This document shows positions 5,920 to 13,624 of a stretch of DNA of 15,654 bases, one piece after another. The translations under genes were made by a program, and so were the position numbers. Numbering within the stretch: position 1 is the stretch's first letter; each line of letters starts with the position of its first letter. A model generated the notes under the pieces. That model worked only from the letters and a program-made list of their open reading frames with translations, had not been told where the DNA came from and searched no databases. This DNA comes from an uncultured Clostridia bacterium (GTDB lineage: Bacteria > Bacillota > Clostridia > Oscillospirales > Acutalibacteraceae). Where the stretch lies: assembly GCA_947623215.1 (NCBI GenBank), contig CANQGN010000014.1, positions 1 to 15,654 of the forward strand, written 5' to 3'.

Positions 5920-8427
5920 ATGCGGCCAAACGACCGCGACCCAAACCGCCCCGCCGCCATAGAGGTGCGCGGCGCACGGGTGCACAATCTGCAAAACTGT
6001 TCGCTTGACATTCCCCTCCACCGGCTGGTGGGCATTGCGGGGGTGTCGGGCTCCGGCAAGTCGTCGCTGGCGCTGGGCGTACTGTATGCCGAGGGCTCTC
6101 GCCGGTATTTAGAGTCGCTTTCTACCTACACCCGCCGCCGCATGACCGGCGCCGCTGCCGCCGCGGTAGACGAGGTGCGGTACATTCCCGCCGCGCTGGC
6201 GCTGCACCAGCGGCCGGCCGTACCGGGCATTCGCAGCACCTTTGGCACTTCTACCGAGCTGCTCAATTCTTTGCGGCTTATGTTCTCTCGCCTTGCCAGC
6301 CACCGCTGCCCGGCGTGCGGCGCTTACCAGCCCCCCACGCTAAACGTGGCGGCCGAGCGGCGGATTACCTGCTGCCAGTGCGGCGCGGCCGTAACCCCGC
6401 CGGGGGCGGAGGCGCTGGCCTTTAACAGCGAAGGCGCCTGCCCGGCCTGCTCCGGCACCGGCGAAACGCTGCGGGTAGACGAAAGCACGCTGGTGCCGGA
6501 CGAGACCAAAACCATAGAAGAGGGCGCCGTGGCCCCCTGGAACAGCCTGATGTGGTCGCTGATGGTAGACGTCTGCCGCGCCATGGGGGTGCGCACCAAC
6601 GTTCCCTTTTGCGAGCTGACGGCGGCCGAGCGGGCGATCGTCTTTCACGGCCCGGCCGAAAAAAAGCATATTTTTTACCACCCCAAAGAGGGAAACGACG
6701 CGGCCGAGCTGGACTTTACCTATTACAACGCCGTTTACACGGTAGAAAACGCCCTGAAAAAGGTAAAAGACGAAGCCGGTATGAAGCGGGTAGAAAAATT
6801 TTTGCGCCGCCAACCCTGCGAGGCCTGCGGCGGCACCCGGCTGAGCGACGCCGCCCGCGCCCCCCGGCTGTGCGGCATATCGCTCGACCGCGCCTGCGCC
6901 ATGACCCTGCGGGAGCTGGTAGCGTGGGTCGCCGCCATGCCGGAGACCTTGCCGGAGGCCATGCGCCCCATGGCCCGCGCCATTGGCGAGGCCTTTTTAA
7001 CCACCGCCCGCCGCCTGACCGATTTGGGGCTTTCGTACTTAACGCTCGACCGGGCCTCCGCTACCCTTTCTACCGGCGAGCGCCAGCGGGCGCAGCTGGC
7101 CCGGGCGGTGCGCAACCGCACCACCGGCGTGCTGTATGTGTTAGACGAACCCTCCATTGGTCTGCACCCCTGCAATTTAGAGGGGCTGGCGGGGGTGCTG
7201 CACGACCTGCTGGCCGACGGCAACTCGGTGGTGCTGGTAGACCACGACGTAGACCTGCTGCGCCGCGCCGACTATTTAATAGAGCTCGGCCCCGGCGCGG
7301 GCGCCGACGGCGGCCGGGTGATTGCCACCGGCTCGGTAGAGCAGCTGTGCGGCAATCCCGCCTCCCTTATTGGCCCCTACCTGCGCCCGGGGGCGAGCGA
7401 GCAGGTACGCCCGCCGGTAGATGAGGCGGCGCTTTTTGCGGCGGGGCAAGTACGCTTACAAACCGGCCCGCTGCACACCGTGCAGCCCTTAACCGTGGCC
7501 ATACCCAAAGGGCGGCTTACCGCCGTTACCGGGGTTTCCGGCTCCGGCAAAACCACGCTGGTGCTCGAAAGCCTGCTGCCCGCCCTGCGCTCGGCGGCAA
7601 GCGGCGCCCCCCTGCCCGCTCACGTGCGGGCGGTAGACCCCGCCGGGATTCGGCAGGTTAAGCTGATAGACGCCACCCCCATAGGCATAAACGTGCGCTC
7701 TACCGTGGCCACCTACGCCGGCGTGCATGACGAACTGCGCCGCTGCTTTGCCAAAACCGCCGGGGCCAAAGCCGCCGGGTACAAGGCGGGCGATTTTTCT
7801 TACAACACCGGTCGGCTGCGCTGCCCGGTGTGCGACGGCACCGGCTGCGTCAGTTTAGACGTGCAGTTTTTGCCGGATGTAGAAATTCCCTGCCCCGCCT
7901 GCAAGGGCAGCCGCTACGCGCCGGAGGCTTTTTCGGTTACCCGCCCCTGCCCGGGGGGCGAGGCCTGCTCGCTGCCGGCGCTTATGGCCATGAGCGTGAC
8001 GGAGGCGCTGCCGCTGTGCGACGATTTACCGGCGGTGCGCCGCCGCTTGCAGCTGTTGCAGGCGGTGGGGCTGGGCTACTTAACCTTAGGCGAGCAAACG
8101 CCGGGTCTTTCGGGGGGCGAGGCCCAGCGGCTGAAGCTGACGGGCGAGCTCACCCGCGGCCAGTCGAACACGTTGTTTATCTTTGACGAACCCACCATTG
8201 GCCTCCACCCGCTGGACGTGCGCACCCTGCTTCACGTGCTGCAAACGCTGGTAGAGCAGGGGGCCACCGTGGTGGTAATCGAGCACGACCTCACCCTTAT
8301 TCGCAACGCCGACTATGTGATAGATTTAGGCCCGGGCGGCGGGGCGGAAGGGGGCCGCTTAGTCGCCGCCGGGCCGCCGGCCGCCATTGCCGCCAACCCC
8401 GCCAGCCTGACCGGCCGGTATTTATAA
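5920..8427 (+). CDS. UvrA-like ABC ATPase lacking the UvrB-binding domain
   Basis: The product has 835 residues against about 940 in canonical UvrA. There are two ABC halves. Walker A sites GVSGSGKSS (41-49) and GVSGSGKTT (about 538), signatures LSTGERQR (about 383) and LSGGEAQR (about 730), Walker B DEPSIGLHP and DEPTIGLHP, and both HD switch regions are present. The first zinc module uses C151, C154, C174 and C177. The second is CPVC near 634 and CPAC near 657. The UvrB-binding insert that normally separates the first ATPase lobe from the zinc module (about 115 residues) is missing, leaving about 40 residues. This is the class II (UvrA2/DrrC-like) arrangement, linked to drug or DNA-adduct tolerance rather than standard UvrABC repair. 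ATG 5920 follows GAAGGGAGG. A terminator lies just after the stop. Confidence 0.9.
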   Translation: MRPNDRDPNRPAAIEVRGARVHNLQNCSLDIPLHRLVGIAGVSGSGKSSLALGVLYAEGSRRYLESLSTYTRRRMTGAAAAAVDEVRYIPAALALHQRPAVPGIRSTFGTSTELLNSLRLMFSRLASHRCPACGAYQPPTLNVAAERRITCCQCGAAVTPPGAEALAFNSEGACPACSGTGETLRVDESTLVPDETKTIEEGAVAPWNSLMWSLMVDVCRAMGVRTNVPFCELTAAERAIVFHGPAEKKHIFYHPKEGNDAAELDFTYYNAVYTVENALKKVKDEAGMKRVEKFLRRQPCEACGGTRLSDAARAPRLCGISLDRACAMTLRELVAWVAAMPETLPEAMRPMARAIGEAFLTTARRLTDLGLSYLTLDRASATLSTGERQRAQLARAVRNRTTGVLYVLDEPSIGLHPCNLEGLAGVLHDLLADGNSVVLVDHDVDLLRRADYLIELGPGAGADGGRVIATGSVEQLCGNPASLIGPYLRPGASEQVRPPVDEAALFAAGQVRLQTGPLHTVQPLTVAIPKGRLTAVTGVSGSGKTTLVLESLLPALRSAASGAPLPAHVRAVDPAGIRQVKLIDATPIGINVRSTVATYAGVHDELRRCFAKTAGAKAAGYKAGDFSYNTGRLRCPVCDGTGCVSLDVQFLPDVEIPCPACKGSRYAPEAFSVTRPCPGGEACSLPALMAMSVTEALPLCDDLPAVRRRLQLLQAVGLGYLTLGEQTPGLSGGEAQRLKLTGELTRGQSNTLFIFDEPTIGLHPLDVRTLLHVLQTLVEQGATVVVIEHDLTLIRNADYVIDLGPGGGAEGGRLVAAGPPAAIAANPASLTGRYL

Positions 8428-8443
8428 CCATAATAAAGCAAAA

Positions 8444-8484
8444 AACGGCCTTGCCCGAACGCTCGCCCGGGCAGGGTCGTTTTG
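8444..8484. terminator. Strong intrinsic terminator between convergent genes
   Basis: A 14-pair stem, AACGGCCTTGCCCG (8444-8457) with CGGGCAGGGTCGTT (8468-8481), contains two G-U wobbles. A T-rich tail lies on the plus strand and an A-rich run (8440-8445) lies on the other side. It can stop both the UvrA-like gene and the reductase gene. Confidence 0.88.
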
Positions 8485-8505
8485 TTTGTAGCAGATTGTG
8501 TTGCC

Positions 8506-9622
8506 TTATGCTAATGCTTCCCGGCACTCGGCCAGCAGTTGGTTTACCGGCAGCAGCTGGGGGCAGGCGGCGGCGCACTGGCCGCAGTTGGTGCAGTCGG
8601 CCGGGCTGCTCCCGGCTTCGGCAGCGGCGGCGTAGGCGGCTTTGGCTTCGTCAAACAGTCCGTCGGCCAGCTGGCGGTTGCGGGCGGCCAAAAAGGCGGG
8701 GATTTCAATGCCAGCCGTCTACACAGTAGCGGCAACCGGTGCAGCCGATGGCCTTGCTTTGGCCCAGCAGCTCCTGCACCCGGCGCACCACCGCCCGCTC
8801 CTCTGCCGACAGAGGCGTAAAGGCGCGCATGTAAGAGAGGTTATCGTCCATTTGCGCCAAGTTCGACATACCCGAGAGCACGGTTACCACCCCGGGCAGC
8901 GAGGCGCCAAAGCGAATGGCCCACGAGGCGGCCGAGGCGGCGGGGTTGCAGTCGGTAAAAAGCTTGGCGACCTCCGGCTTGGGGTTTGCCAGCGCGCCGC
9001 CTTTGACCGGCTCCATTACAATCACCGGCTTGCCGTGCCGCCGGGCGACCTCGTAATTTTCCCGCGCGGCAATGTCGGGGTGCTCCCAGTCGGCGTAGTT
9101 GATTTGCAGCTGCACAAACTCCGTCTCCGGGTGGTCGGTCAGCAGCCGGTCGAGCAGCGCGGGCGAGGCGTGAAACGAGAAGCCCCAGTGGCGAATCAGC
9201 CCCTTTTGTTGCTGTTCTTTTACAAAATCCCAAATGCCGTATTGGTCATACAATTGGTAGTTCCCGGCTTGCAGGGCGTGCAGCAGGTAAAAATCAAAGT
9301 ACCCCGCGCCGGTACGCTCCAAACTGGTGGTAAACTGCGCTTTGGCCTCCTGCTCGGTTGGGTTACCGGCCCAGGCGCACAGCTTGGTAGCCAGCGTGTA
9401 CCGCTCGCGCGGGTAGCGCTCTACCAGCGTTTTGCGGGCGGCTTCTTCCGAAGCGCCGTTGTCGTACACGTAGGCGGTGTCAAAATACGTTTGACCGGCC
9501 GCCAAAAAGCGGTCGACCATTTCGGCCGTCTCGTTCAGCTCTATGGCGCCGTCTTTGGTTTTGGGCAGCCGCATTAACCCAAAGCCCAGCTTGGGGGTAT
9601 GGGCGGCAAAATCCTGCTCCAT
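8506..9622 (-). pseudogene. Aldo/keto reductase with C-terminal 4Fe-4S region, frameshifted
   Basis: ATG 9622 follows GGAGGGAGA at 8 bases. The first frame gives 305 residues of an aldo/keto reductase with the catalytic tetrad D48, Y53, K80 and H115, and it ends abnormally at TGA 8705-8707 after CTGCRYCVDGWH. The family continues CVDGCPxGIxIP, and exactly that tail (IEIPAF, then CTNCGQCAAACPQLLPVNQLL) lies in another frame from about 8709 to 8506. The frame change needs a loss of 2, 5 or 8 bases (or a gain of 1). Family spacing suggests 8 are missing, between TG and GC near 8711. The loss removes the fourth Cys of the first Fe-S motif and separates the second. Such proteins are NAD(P)H- or ferredoxin-linked oxidoreductases of uncertain substrate. 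Either decay or an assembly error could explain it. Confidence 0.85.
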
Positions 9623-9659
9623 GGGGTATCTCCCTCCATTTTCATCGGTTTGCGCTTTC

Positions 9660-9688
9660 AGTATACCCCATGGCGGGGCAAAACGCAA
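9660..9688 (-). promoter_or_regulatory. Sigma-A promoter of the aldo/keto reductase gene
   Basis: Reading the minus strand, TTGCGT (9683-9688), a 17-base spacer and TATACT (9660-9665) lie about 40 bases upstream of ATG 9622. Confidence 0.7.
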
Positions 9689-9741
9689 GCCCTTTTGCCC
9701 CGTTTGCCCCCCTTTTGCCGCAAACGGCGGCGCAAAAAAGA

Positions 9742-9779
9742 TTGCACTTACCGGCGGCGTATGGTATACTGGCGGTAAG
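9742..9779 (+). promoter_or_regulatory. Sigma-A promoter of the yfbR-thyA operon, with inverted repeat
   Basis: TTGCAC (9742-9747), a 17-base spacer and TATACT (9765-9770) with an upstream TGG form an extended -10. An inverted repeat, CTTACCG (9747-9753) and CGGTAAG (9773-9779), brackets the -10. It shares TATACTGGCGG with the promoter of the Nim-type gene. Confidence 0.78.
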
Positions 9780-9824
9780 GAACCCGCCGCAGCGCAGCCA
9801 AATTTGCAACACAGGAGGCCGCCC

Positions 9825-10421
9825 ATGCCCTATTCGTTTTTTGCCATGCTTTTTCGCATGAAGCACATTCGCCGCTGGGCGCTTATGCGCAACACCCTGC
9901 CGGAAAATTTAAGCGAACACGCGCTCGAAACCGCCGCGCTGGCCCACTGCCTGGCGGTTATTCACAACCGGCGGTTCGGCGGCAGCGTAAACCCCGAGCG
10001 GGCGGCGCTGCTGGGCTTGTACCACGACTGCGGCGAAATTTTAACCGGCGATTTGCCCACCCCGGTAAAATACCACGACGAGGCGCTGCGCGCCTCTTAC
10101 AAGCGGCTGGAGGAAGAGGCCGGCGACGCCCTGCTTGCCATGCTGCCGGAGGATTTGCGCCCCGACTTTGCCCCTCTGCTGCGGCAAGACCCGGCCGACG
10201 GCCAGCTGTGGCGGCTTTGCAAAGCGGCAGACAAGCTCGCCGCCTTAATTAAATGCCTGGAAGAAGAAAAAATGGGCAACCGCGAGTTCGCCTCTGCCCG
10301 GCGGGCCACCGAGGCGGCGCTCGCCGCCATGCAGCTGCCGGAGGTAACGGTTTTTCAAGAGGAATTTTTGCCCGCCTTCGGCCTAACGCTGGACGAGCTG
10401 CACCCCAAAATGAACGAATAA
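9825..10421 (+). CDS. yfbR: YfbR-type HD-domain 5'-deoxynucleotidase
   Basis: The product has 198 residues, the same size as E. coli YfbR (199), and is similar along its length: HIRRWALMRNTLPENLSEHALE, then AALLGLYHDCGEILTGDLPTPVKYH, then AADKLAALIKCLEE. The HD metal site is seen as the His of SEHALE, the His-Asp of YHDCGE and the Asp of AADK. The enzyme removes the 5'-phosphate from deoxynucleoside monophosphates such as dUMP, dTMP and dAMP, in the cytosol. ATG 9825 follows AGGAGG at 7 bases. thyA begins 17 bases after the stop, so the pair probably adjusts dUMP/dTMP pools. The longer open frame upstream contains the promoter and is not coding. Confidence 0.92.
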   Translation: MPYSFFAMLFRMKHIRRWALMRNTLPENLSEHALETAALAHCLAVIHNRRFGGSVNPERAALLGLYHDCGEILTGDLPTPVKYHDEALRASYKRLEEEAGDALLAMLPEDLRPDFAPLLRQDPADGQLWRLCKAADKLAALIKCLEEEKMGNREFASARRATEAALAAMQLPEVTVFQEEFLPAFGLTLDELHPKMNE

Positions 10422-10438
10422 GGAGCGTGAAGCAGGCG

Positions 10439-11269
10439 ATGTCTTACGCCGACGAACTGTTTATACAAAACTGCCATACCATTTTGCAATCCGGCAGTTG
10501 GGATACCGACTTGCCGGTGCGCCCCCGTTGGGAGGACGGCACCCCCGCCCACACCGTAAAAACCTTTTGCGTGGTCGACCGCTACGACTTAAGCAAAGAG
10601 TTCCCGCTGATGACCCTGCGCAAAACCAACGTGGCCGCTGCGGTGGACGAAATTTTGTGGATATGGCAAAAAAAGTCCAATAATATTCATGATTTGCACA
10701 GCCATATTTGGGACGCCTGGGCAGACGAGACCGGCTCTATTGGCAAGGCCTACGGCTACCAGCTGGGGGTGAAGCACCGCTACCCGGAGGGAGAGTTTGA
10801 CCAGGTAGACCGGGTGCTCTACGACCTAAAGCACAACCCCTCCTCCCGCCGCATTTTAACCAATTTGTACGTCCATGCGGATTTGCATGAAATGAATCTT
10901 TACCCCTGCGCCTACAGCATGACCTTTTCGGTAGCAAACGGCCGCTTAAACGCCCTGCTCAACCAGCGCTCGCAAGACATGCTGACCGCCAATAACTGGA
11001 ACGTGGTGCAGTACGCCGCCCTTACCATGATGTTTGCGCAGGTAAGCGGCCTGCAGCCCGGCGAGCTGGTGCACGTGATTGCCGACTGCCACATTTACGA
11101 CCGCCACCTGCCGCTGGTAAAGCAAATGCTCACCCGCACCCCTTACCCCGCCCCCCGGGTAACGCTGGACCCCACCATTACCGACTTTTACGCCTTTACC
11201 CCCGACAGCCTGCGGGTAGAAGATTACCGCTACCACCCGCTGGGGCAAAAAATTCCGGTGGCCGTATAG
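10439..11269 (+). CDS. thyA: Thymidylate synthase, divergent ThyA type
   Basis: The product has 276 residues. It makes dTMP from dUMP using methylenetetrahydrofolate. Family landmarks in order are FPLMTLRKTNVAAAVDEILWIWQ, WDAWADETGSIGKAYGYQL, SSRRILTNLYV, catalytic Cys157 in LYPCAYSMTFSV, NQRSQDMLTANNWNVVQYA, and CHIYDRH. The usual Pro-Cys-His is Pro-Cys-Ala here, and RSCD reads RSQD, so this is a divergent clade rather than the E. coli type. The start is not certain. AGGAG lies 13 bases before ATG 10439, which is a long spacing, while a GTG at 10427 would be too close to it. It lies between yfbR and the foldase gene with gaps of under 20 bases, so it is co-transcribed. No dihydrofolate reductase gene is in view. 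Confidence 0.93.
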   Translation: MSYADELFIQNCHTILQSGSWDTDLPVRPRWEDGTPAHTVKTFCVVDRYDLSKEFPLMTLRKTNVAAAVDEILWIWQKKSNNIHDLHSHIWDAWADETGSIGKAYGYQLGVKHRYPEGEFDQVDRVLYDLKHNPSSRRILTNLYVHADLHEMNLYPCAYSMTFSVANGRLNALLNQRSQDMLTANNWNVVQYAALTMMFAQVSGLQPGELVHVIADCHIYDRHLPLVKQMLTRTPYPAPRVTLDPTITDFYAFTPDSLRVEDYRYHPLGQKIPVAV

Positions 11270-11287
11270 AAGGGAGCGTTTTTCCCC

Positions 11288-12382
11288 ATGAAGCAATGGA
11301 AGCTTTCCCCCCTGCTGTTCCTCGCCTGCCTGCTGCTCGCGTCCGCCGCCGTGGCGGGGCTGGTGCGGCAGGCGATTCCCTACAACCCGGAGCGGTATAT
11401 TACCCTTGGCGACTACGAGCACCTGAGCGTTTCGGTGGAAATTGAATCCCCCACCGAAGAGGGCGCCGACCGGGCGCTGCAAACCGTTCTCGCCCGGCTG
11501 GCAGACGAAAAAGAGGTGACCGACGGCGCCAAAATGGGCGACGCGGTCAACATCAACTACACCGGCCGGGTAGACGGCGAAATCTCCCGCTGGTTTACCA
11601 GCGAAGACGTGACCCTAACGCTGGGCGAAAACGCCTTTGTGCTCGCCGGTATGGACGAACCGCTGCTGGGCGTAAAGCCGGGCGACGAGCGCACCGTAAC
11701 CCTGACGGTGGGCGAAGACTATTACCGCGAGGAATATCACGGCAAGCAGGTGGTCTTTACCGTGCAGGTCAACCGCGTGACCCGCGCCGAAGTGCCGGAG
11801 CTGACCGACGAGGTGGCGGCAAAGCTGGGCGATTACGACTCGGCAGAGGAATATCGGGCGGCCTTTCGGCAGGAGTATAACCGCCAAAAAGAAGCCGAAA
11901 ACCGCGCGGCCATTCGCTCCGCGCTCTGGAGCGCGGCGGTGGATGCGGCAGAGGTGCTCTCCTACCCCACGGCCGAGCTTACCGCCCTAAAAGAGGACTT
12001 TCGGCGGGAGGTACAGGCGGGCGCGGACGAATACGAAATGTCGTTTGACGACTACCTTGCCTTCGGCTACGGCATTGGGGACAACGAGGCCTACGAAGCC
12101 TACGCCGACCGCTACTGCCAGTCTATTTTAAAGCAGCAAATGGTTCTGCGGGCCATCAGCCGGCGCGAGGGCGTTACCCTATCGGTTAACGACTACGACC
12201 ACCTGCTGAAGGAATATTTGGCCGCCCAAAACGACCAGACCATAACCGAGGCCGACTTGCAGCAGCAGTACGGCGGCGCCGAGGGGCTGCGCGAGCAGTT
12301 TTTAATGGAACTGGTCACCGACCGCCTGCAACAAACCGCCACCGTCCACACCACCGACCTCTCCGACTCGGCGGAATCGTAG
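11288..12382 (+). CDS. Membrane-anchored or secreted FKBP / trigger-factor-like foldase
   Basis: The product has 364 residues. Residues about 7-25 are a hydrophobic signal or anchor with a possible SAAVA cleavage site. The nearby FLAC is a poor lipobox. Residues about 80-165 match the FKBP peptidyl-prolyl isomerase fold (KMGDAVNINYTGRVDGE, then GMDEPLLGVKPGDERTVTLTV and GKQVVFTVQV). The rest is a long, charged, helical region like the trigger-factor C-terminal chaperone arms. The N-terminal ribosome-binding part of trigger factor is replaced by the signal, so it should act outside the cytoplasmic membrane on exported proteins. ATG 11288 lies 18 bases after thyA behind AAGGGAG. The link with dTMP metabolism looks positional rather than functional. 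Confidence 0.88.
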   Translation: MKQWKLSPLLFLACLLLASAAVAGLVRQAIPYNPERYITLGDYEHLSVSVEIESPTEEGADRALQTVLARLADEKEVTDGAKMGDAVNINYTGRVDGEISRWFTSEDVTLTLGENAFVLAGMDEPLLGVKPGDERTVTLTVGEDYYREEYHGKQVVFTVQVNRVTRAEVPELTDEVAAKLGDYDSAEEYRAAFRQEYNRQKEAENRAAIRSALWSAAVDAAEVLSYPTAELTALKEDFRREVQAGADEYEMSFDDYLAFGYGIGDNEAYEAYADRYCQSILKQQMVLRAISRREGVTLSVNDYDHLLKEYLAAQNDQTITEADLQQQYGGAEGLREQFLMELVTDRLQQTATVHTTDLSDSAES

Positions 12383-12423
12383 AAAAAACGCGGCAGGGAA
12401 TAACGCAGTCGATTCGCGCCCCC

Positions 12424-12454
12424 GTCATATCCCCCTTTCCCGGCGCATAGTAGT
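12424..12454 (+). promoter_or_regulatory. Candidate sigma-E sporulation promoter for yabP
   Basis: GTCATATC (12424-12431), a 14-base spacer and CATAGTAGT from 12446 resemble the mother-cell sigma-E pattern (ATATT-like -35, CATA -10). yabP of Bacillus is sigma-E dependent, so the context agrees, but the -10 match is only partial. Confidence 0.45.
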
Positions 12455-12509
12455 TACAGAGCGCTTGTGACGAAGCGACGACAGAGGAAAAAAGGGGGCG
12501 AGGGGCGGC

Positions 12510-12791
12510 ATGGCGGAGGAAAAAGCCGGTTCCGGCGGGCGGCCGCACGAGCTGCTGATGCAGGACCGCAAAAGCCTTTCGGTAAGCGGGGTTTCAGACG
12601 TAGACAGCTTTGACGACCAAACGGTGGTGCTTTACACCGACCGGGGCGAGCTGACGGTGAAGGGCACGGCGCTGCACATTGACCGGCTGGACGTAGAAAC
12701 GGGCGAGGTGGCGCTGACCGGCAACATTTACGGGTTGATGTACACCGACGAGCGGGAAAAAGCCGGCTGGCTTGGCCGGTTGTTTCGCTGA
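12510..12791 (+). CDS. yabP: Sporulation protein YabP
   Basis: The product has 93 residues, the family's normal size. The YabP pattern is HELLMQDRKSLSVSGVSDVDSFDDQTVVLYTDRGELTVKGTALHIDRLDVETGEVALTGNI followed by LMYTDE and a basic end. YabP is a mother-cell protein of the spore envelope pathway in Firmicutes. Its exact role is unclear and it is usually paired with YabQ. ATG 12510 follows GAGGGGCGGC. The stop TGA shares its last base with the ATG of yabQ (12791), so the two are translationally coupled. The preceding 127 bases carry no gene, only the sigma-E-like promoter and a small CGCTT/AAGCG hairpin. Confidence 0.92.
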   Translation: MAEEKAGSGGRPHELLMQDRKSLSVSGVSDVDSFDDQTVVLYTDRGELTVKGTALHIDRLDVETGEVALTGNIYGLMYTDEREKAGWLGRLFR

Positions 12792-13285
12792 TGTTAACCG
12801 AATTTGAGCAGGTAGAAAGCCTGCGGCAGATTGTGACCTTTTGCTGGGCGGTGGGCTACGGCGGGCTGTTGGCATTGCTGGCGGGCCCCTTTTTTTCGGC
12901 GGTGGGCGGCCGCCGGCGGGGGGTGCGGCGGTTTGTAGCCGATTTGGCCGCCGGCTGCTGCCTGGCGGTGGCGGTTTTTTGCTTTTTGCAGGTGCGCTGC
13001 GGCGGCAGTCCCCGCGCCTTTGCCCTGCTTGGCATGGCGGCGGGGGCAGCGGCGGCGTTTGGCTTTTTGCTGCCGCCCCTCGGCCGCTTTTGGCGGGCGG
13101 TAAAGGCCAAAATGCGCCGCTTTACCGGGCGGTTGGCCCGCCCCTTTTTGCCGGTTTTGGCCGGGCTGCGGCGGGTCTTTTTGGCCCCGCGCAGCCGCGC
13201 TTGCCGCAAAAGAAAAAATCCGCGAAAAAATATTTTAAAATTCAGAAAAAAACCTCTTGCAATTTCCAGGCAAGATGATGTATAA
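12791..13285 (+). CDS. yabQ: Spore cortex protein YabQ
   Basis: The product has 164 residues, shorter than Bacillus YabQ (about 211). It is a membrane protein: hydrophobic stretches lie near residues 13-36, 48-68 and 75-96, followed by a strongly basic cytoplasmic tail. In B. subtilis YabQ is needed for spore cortex formation and localises to the forespore membrane. Identity rests on size, topology and position directly after yabP and before divIC. The last 28 codons are AT-rich, in contrast to the GC-rich rest, and encode a Lys/Arg tail. This stretch holds the divIC promoter, whose -10 TATAAT contains the yabQ stop codon TAA (13283-13285). Confidence 0.85.
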   Translation: MLTEFEQVESLRQIVTFCWAVGYGGLLALLAGPFFSAVGGRRRGVRRFVADLAAGCCLAVAVFCFLQVRCGGSPRAFALLGMAAGAAAAFGFLLPPLGRFWRAVKAKMRRFTGRLARPFLPVLAGLRRVFLAPRSRACRKRKNPRKNILKFRKKPLAISRQDDV

Positions 13286-13286
13286 T
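13257..13286 (+). promoter_or_regulatory. Sigma-A promoter of divIC, inside the end of yabQ
   Basis: TTGCAA (13257-13262), an 18-base spacer and TATAAT (13281-13286) are preceded by A/T-rich tracts that could act as an UP element. It gives divIC a vegetative promoter separate from the sporulation genes upstream. Confidence 0.8.
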
Positions 13287-13321
13287 AGAGTTGGACTCAT
13301 AGGGAAAGAAGGAGTACGGCC

Positions 13322-13591
13322 ATGTGGTCCCGGTTTTTATTAAAAGTTGTTTTGCTGGTGCTCGTTGTTGTGGGCACGGTGCAGTTAATCTCCGCGCAGG
13401 TTCGGTTAGACAAAAACCAGCGCCAGTTAGCCGCGCTGCAAGAAGAAAAAGAGCAGCTGGTGCTGAACAATGAAGAACTGACCGCCCTGCTGGACGACGG
13501 TTCCTACGACGCGCTGATAGAACGTGCGCTGCGCGAAAACGGCTACGTTCGGTCAGACGAGCGAGTGTATACCGACGTAACCGGCAACTAA
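13322..13591 (+). CDS. divIC: Septum formation initiator DivIC/FtsL-like
   Basis: The product has 89 residues. It is a bitopic membrane protein with a short N-terminus, one transmembrane helix at about residues 6-25 (LLKVVLLVLVVVGTVQLIS), then a coiled coil (about 28-60) and a short external C-terminal part (YDALIERALRENGYVRSDERVY) typical of DivIC. It belongs to the divisome FtsL-DivIB-DivIC complex that activates septal wall synthesis. ATG 13322 follows AAGGAG. Its place between yabQ and yabR is the same as in Bacillus. It has its own sigma-A promoter 36 bases upstream, as expected for an essential vegetative gene behind sporulation genes. Confidence 0.93.
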   Translation: MWSRFLLKVVLLVLVVVGTVQLISAQVRLDKNQRQLAALQEEKEQLVLNNEELTALLDDGSYDALIERALRENGYVRSDERVYTDVTGN

Positions 13592-13624
13592 GGCAAAACA
13601 GGGAATTGAAGGGGGTAGAGCGAC

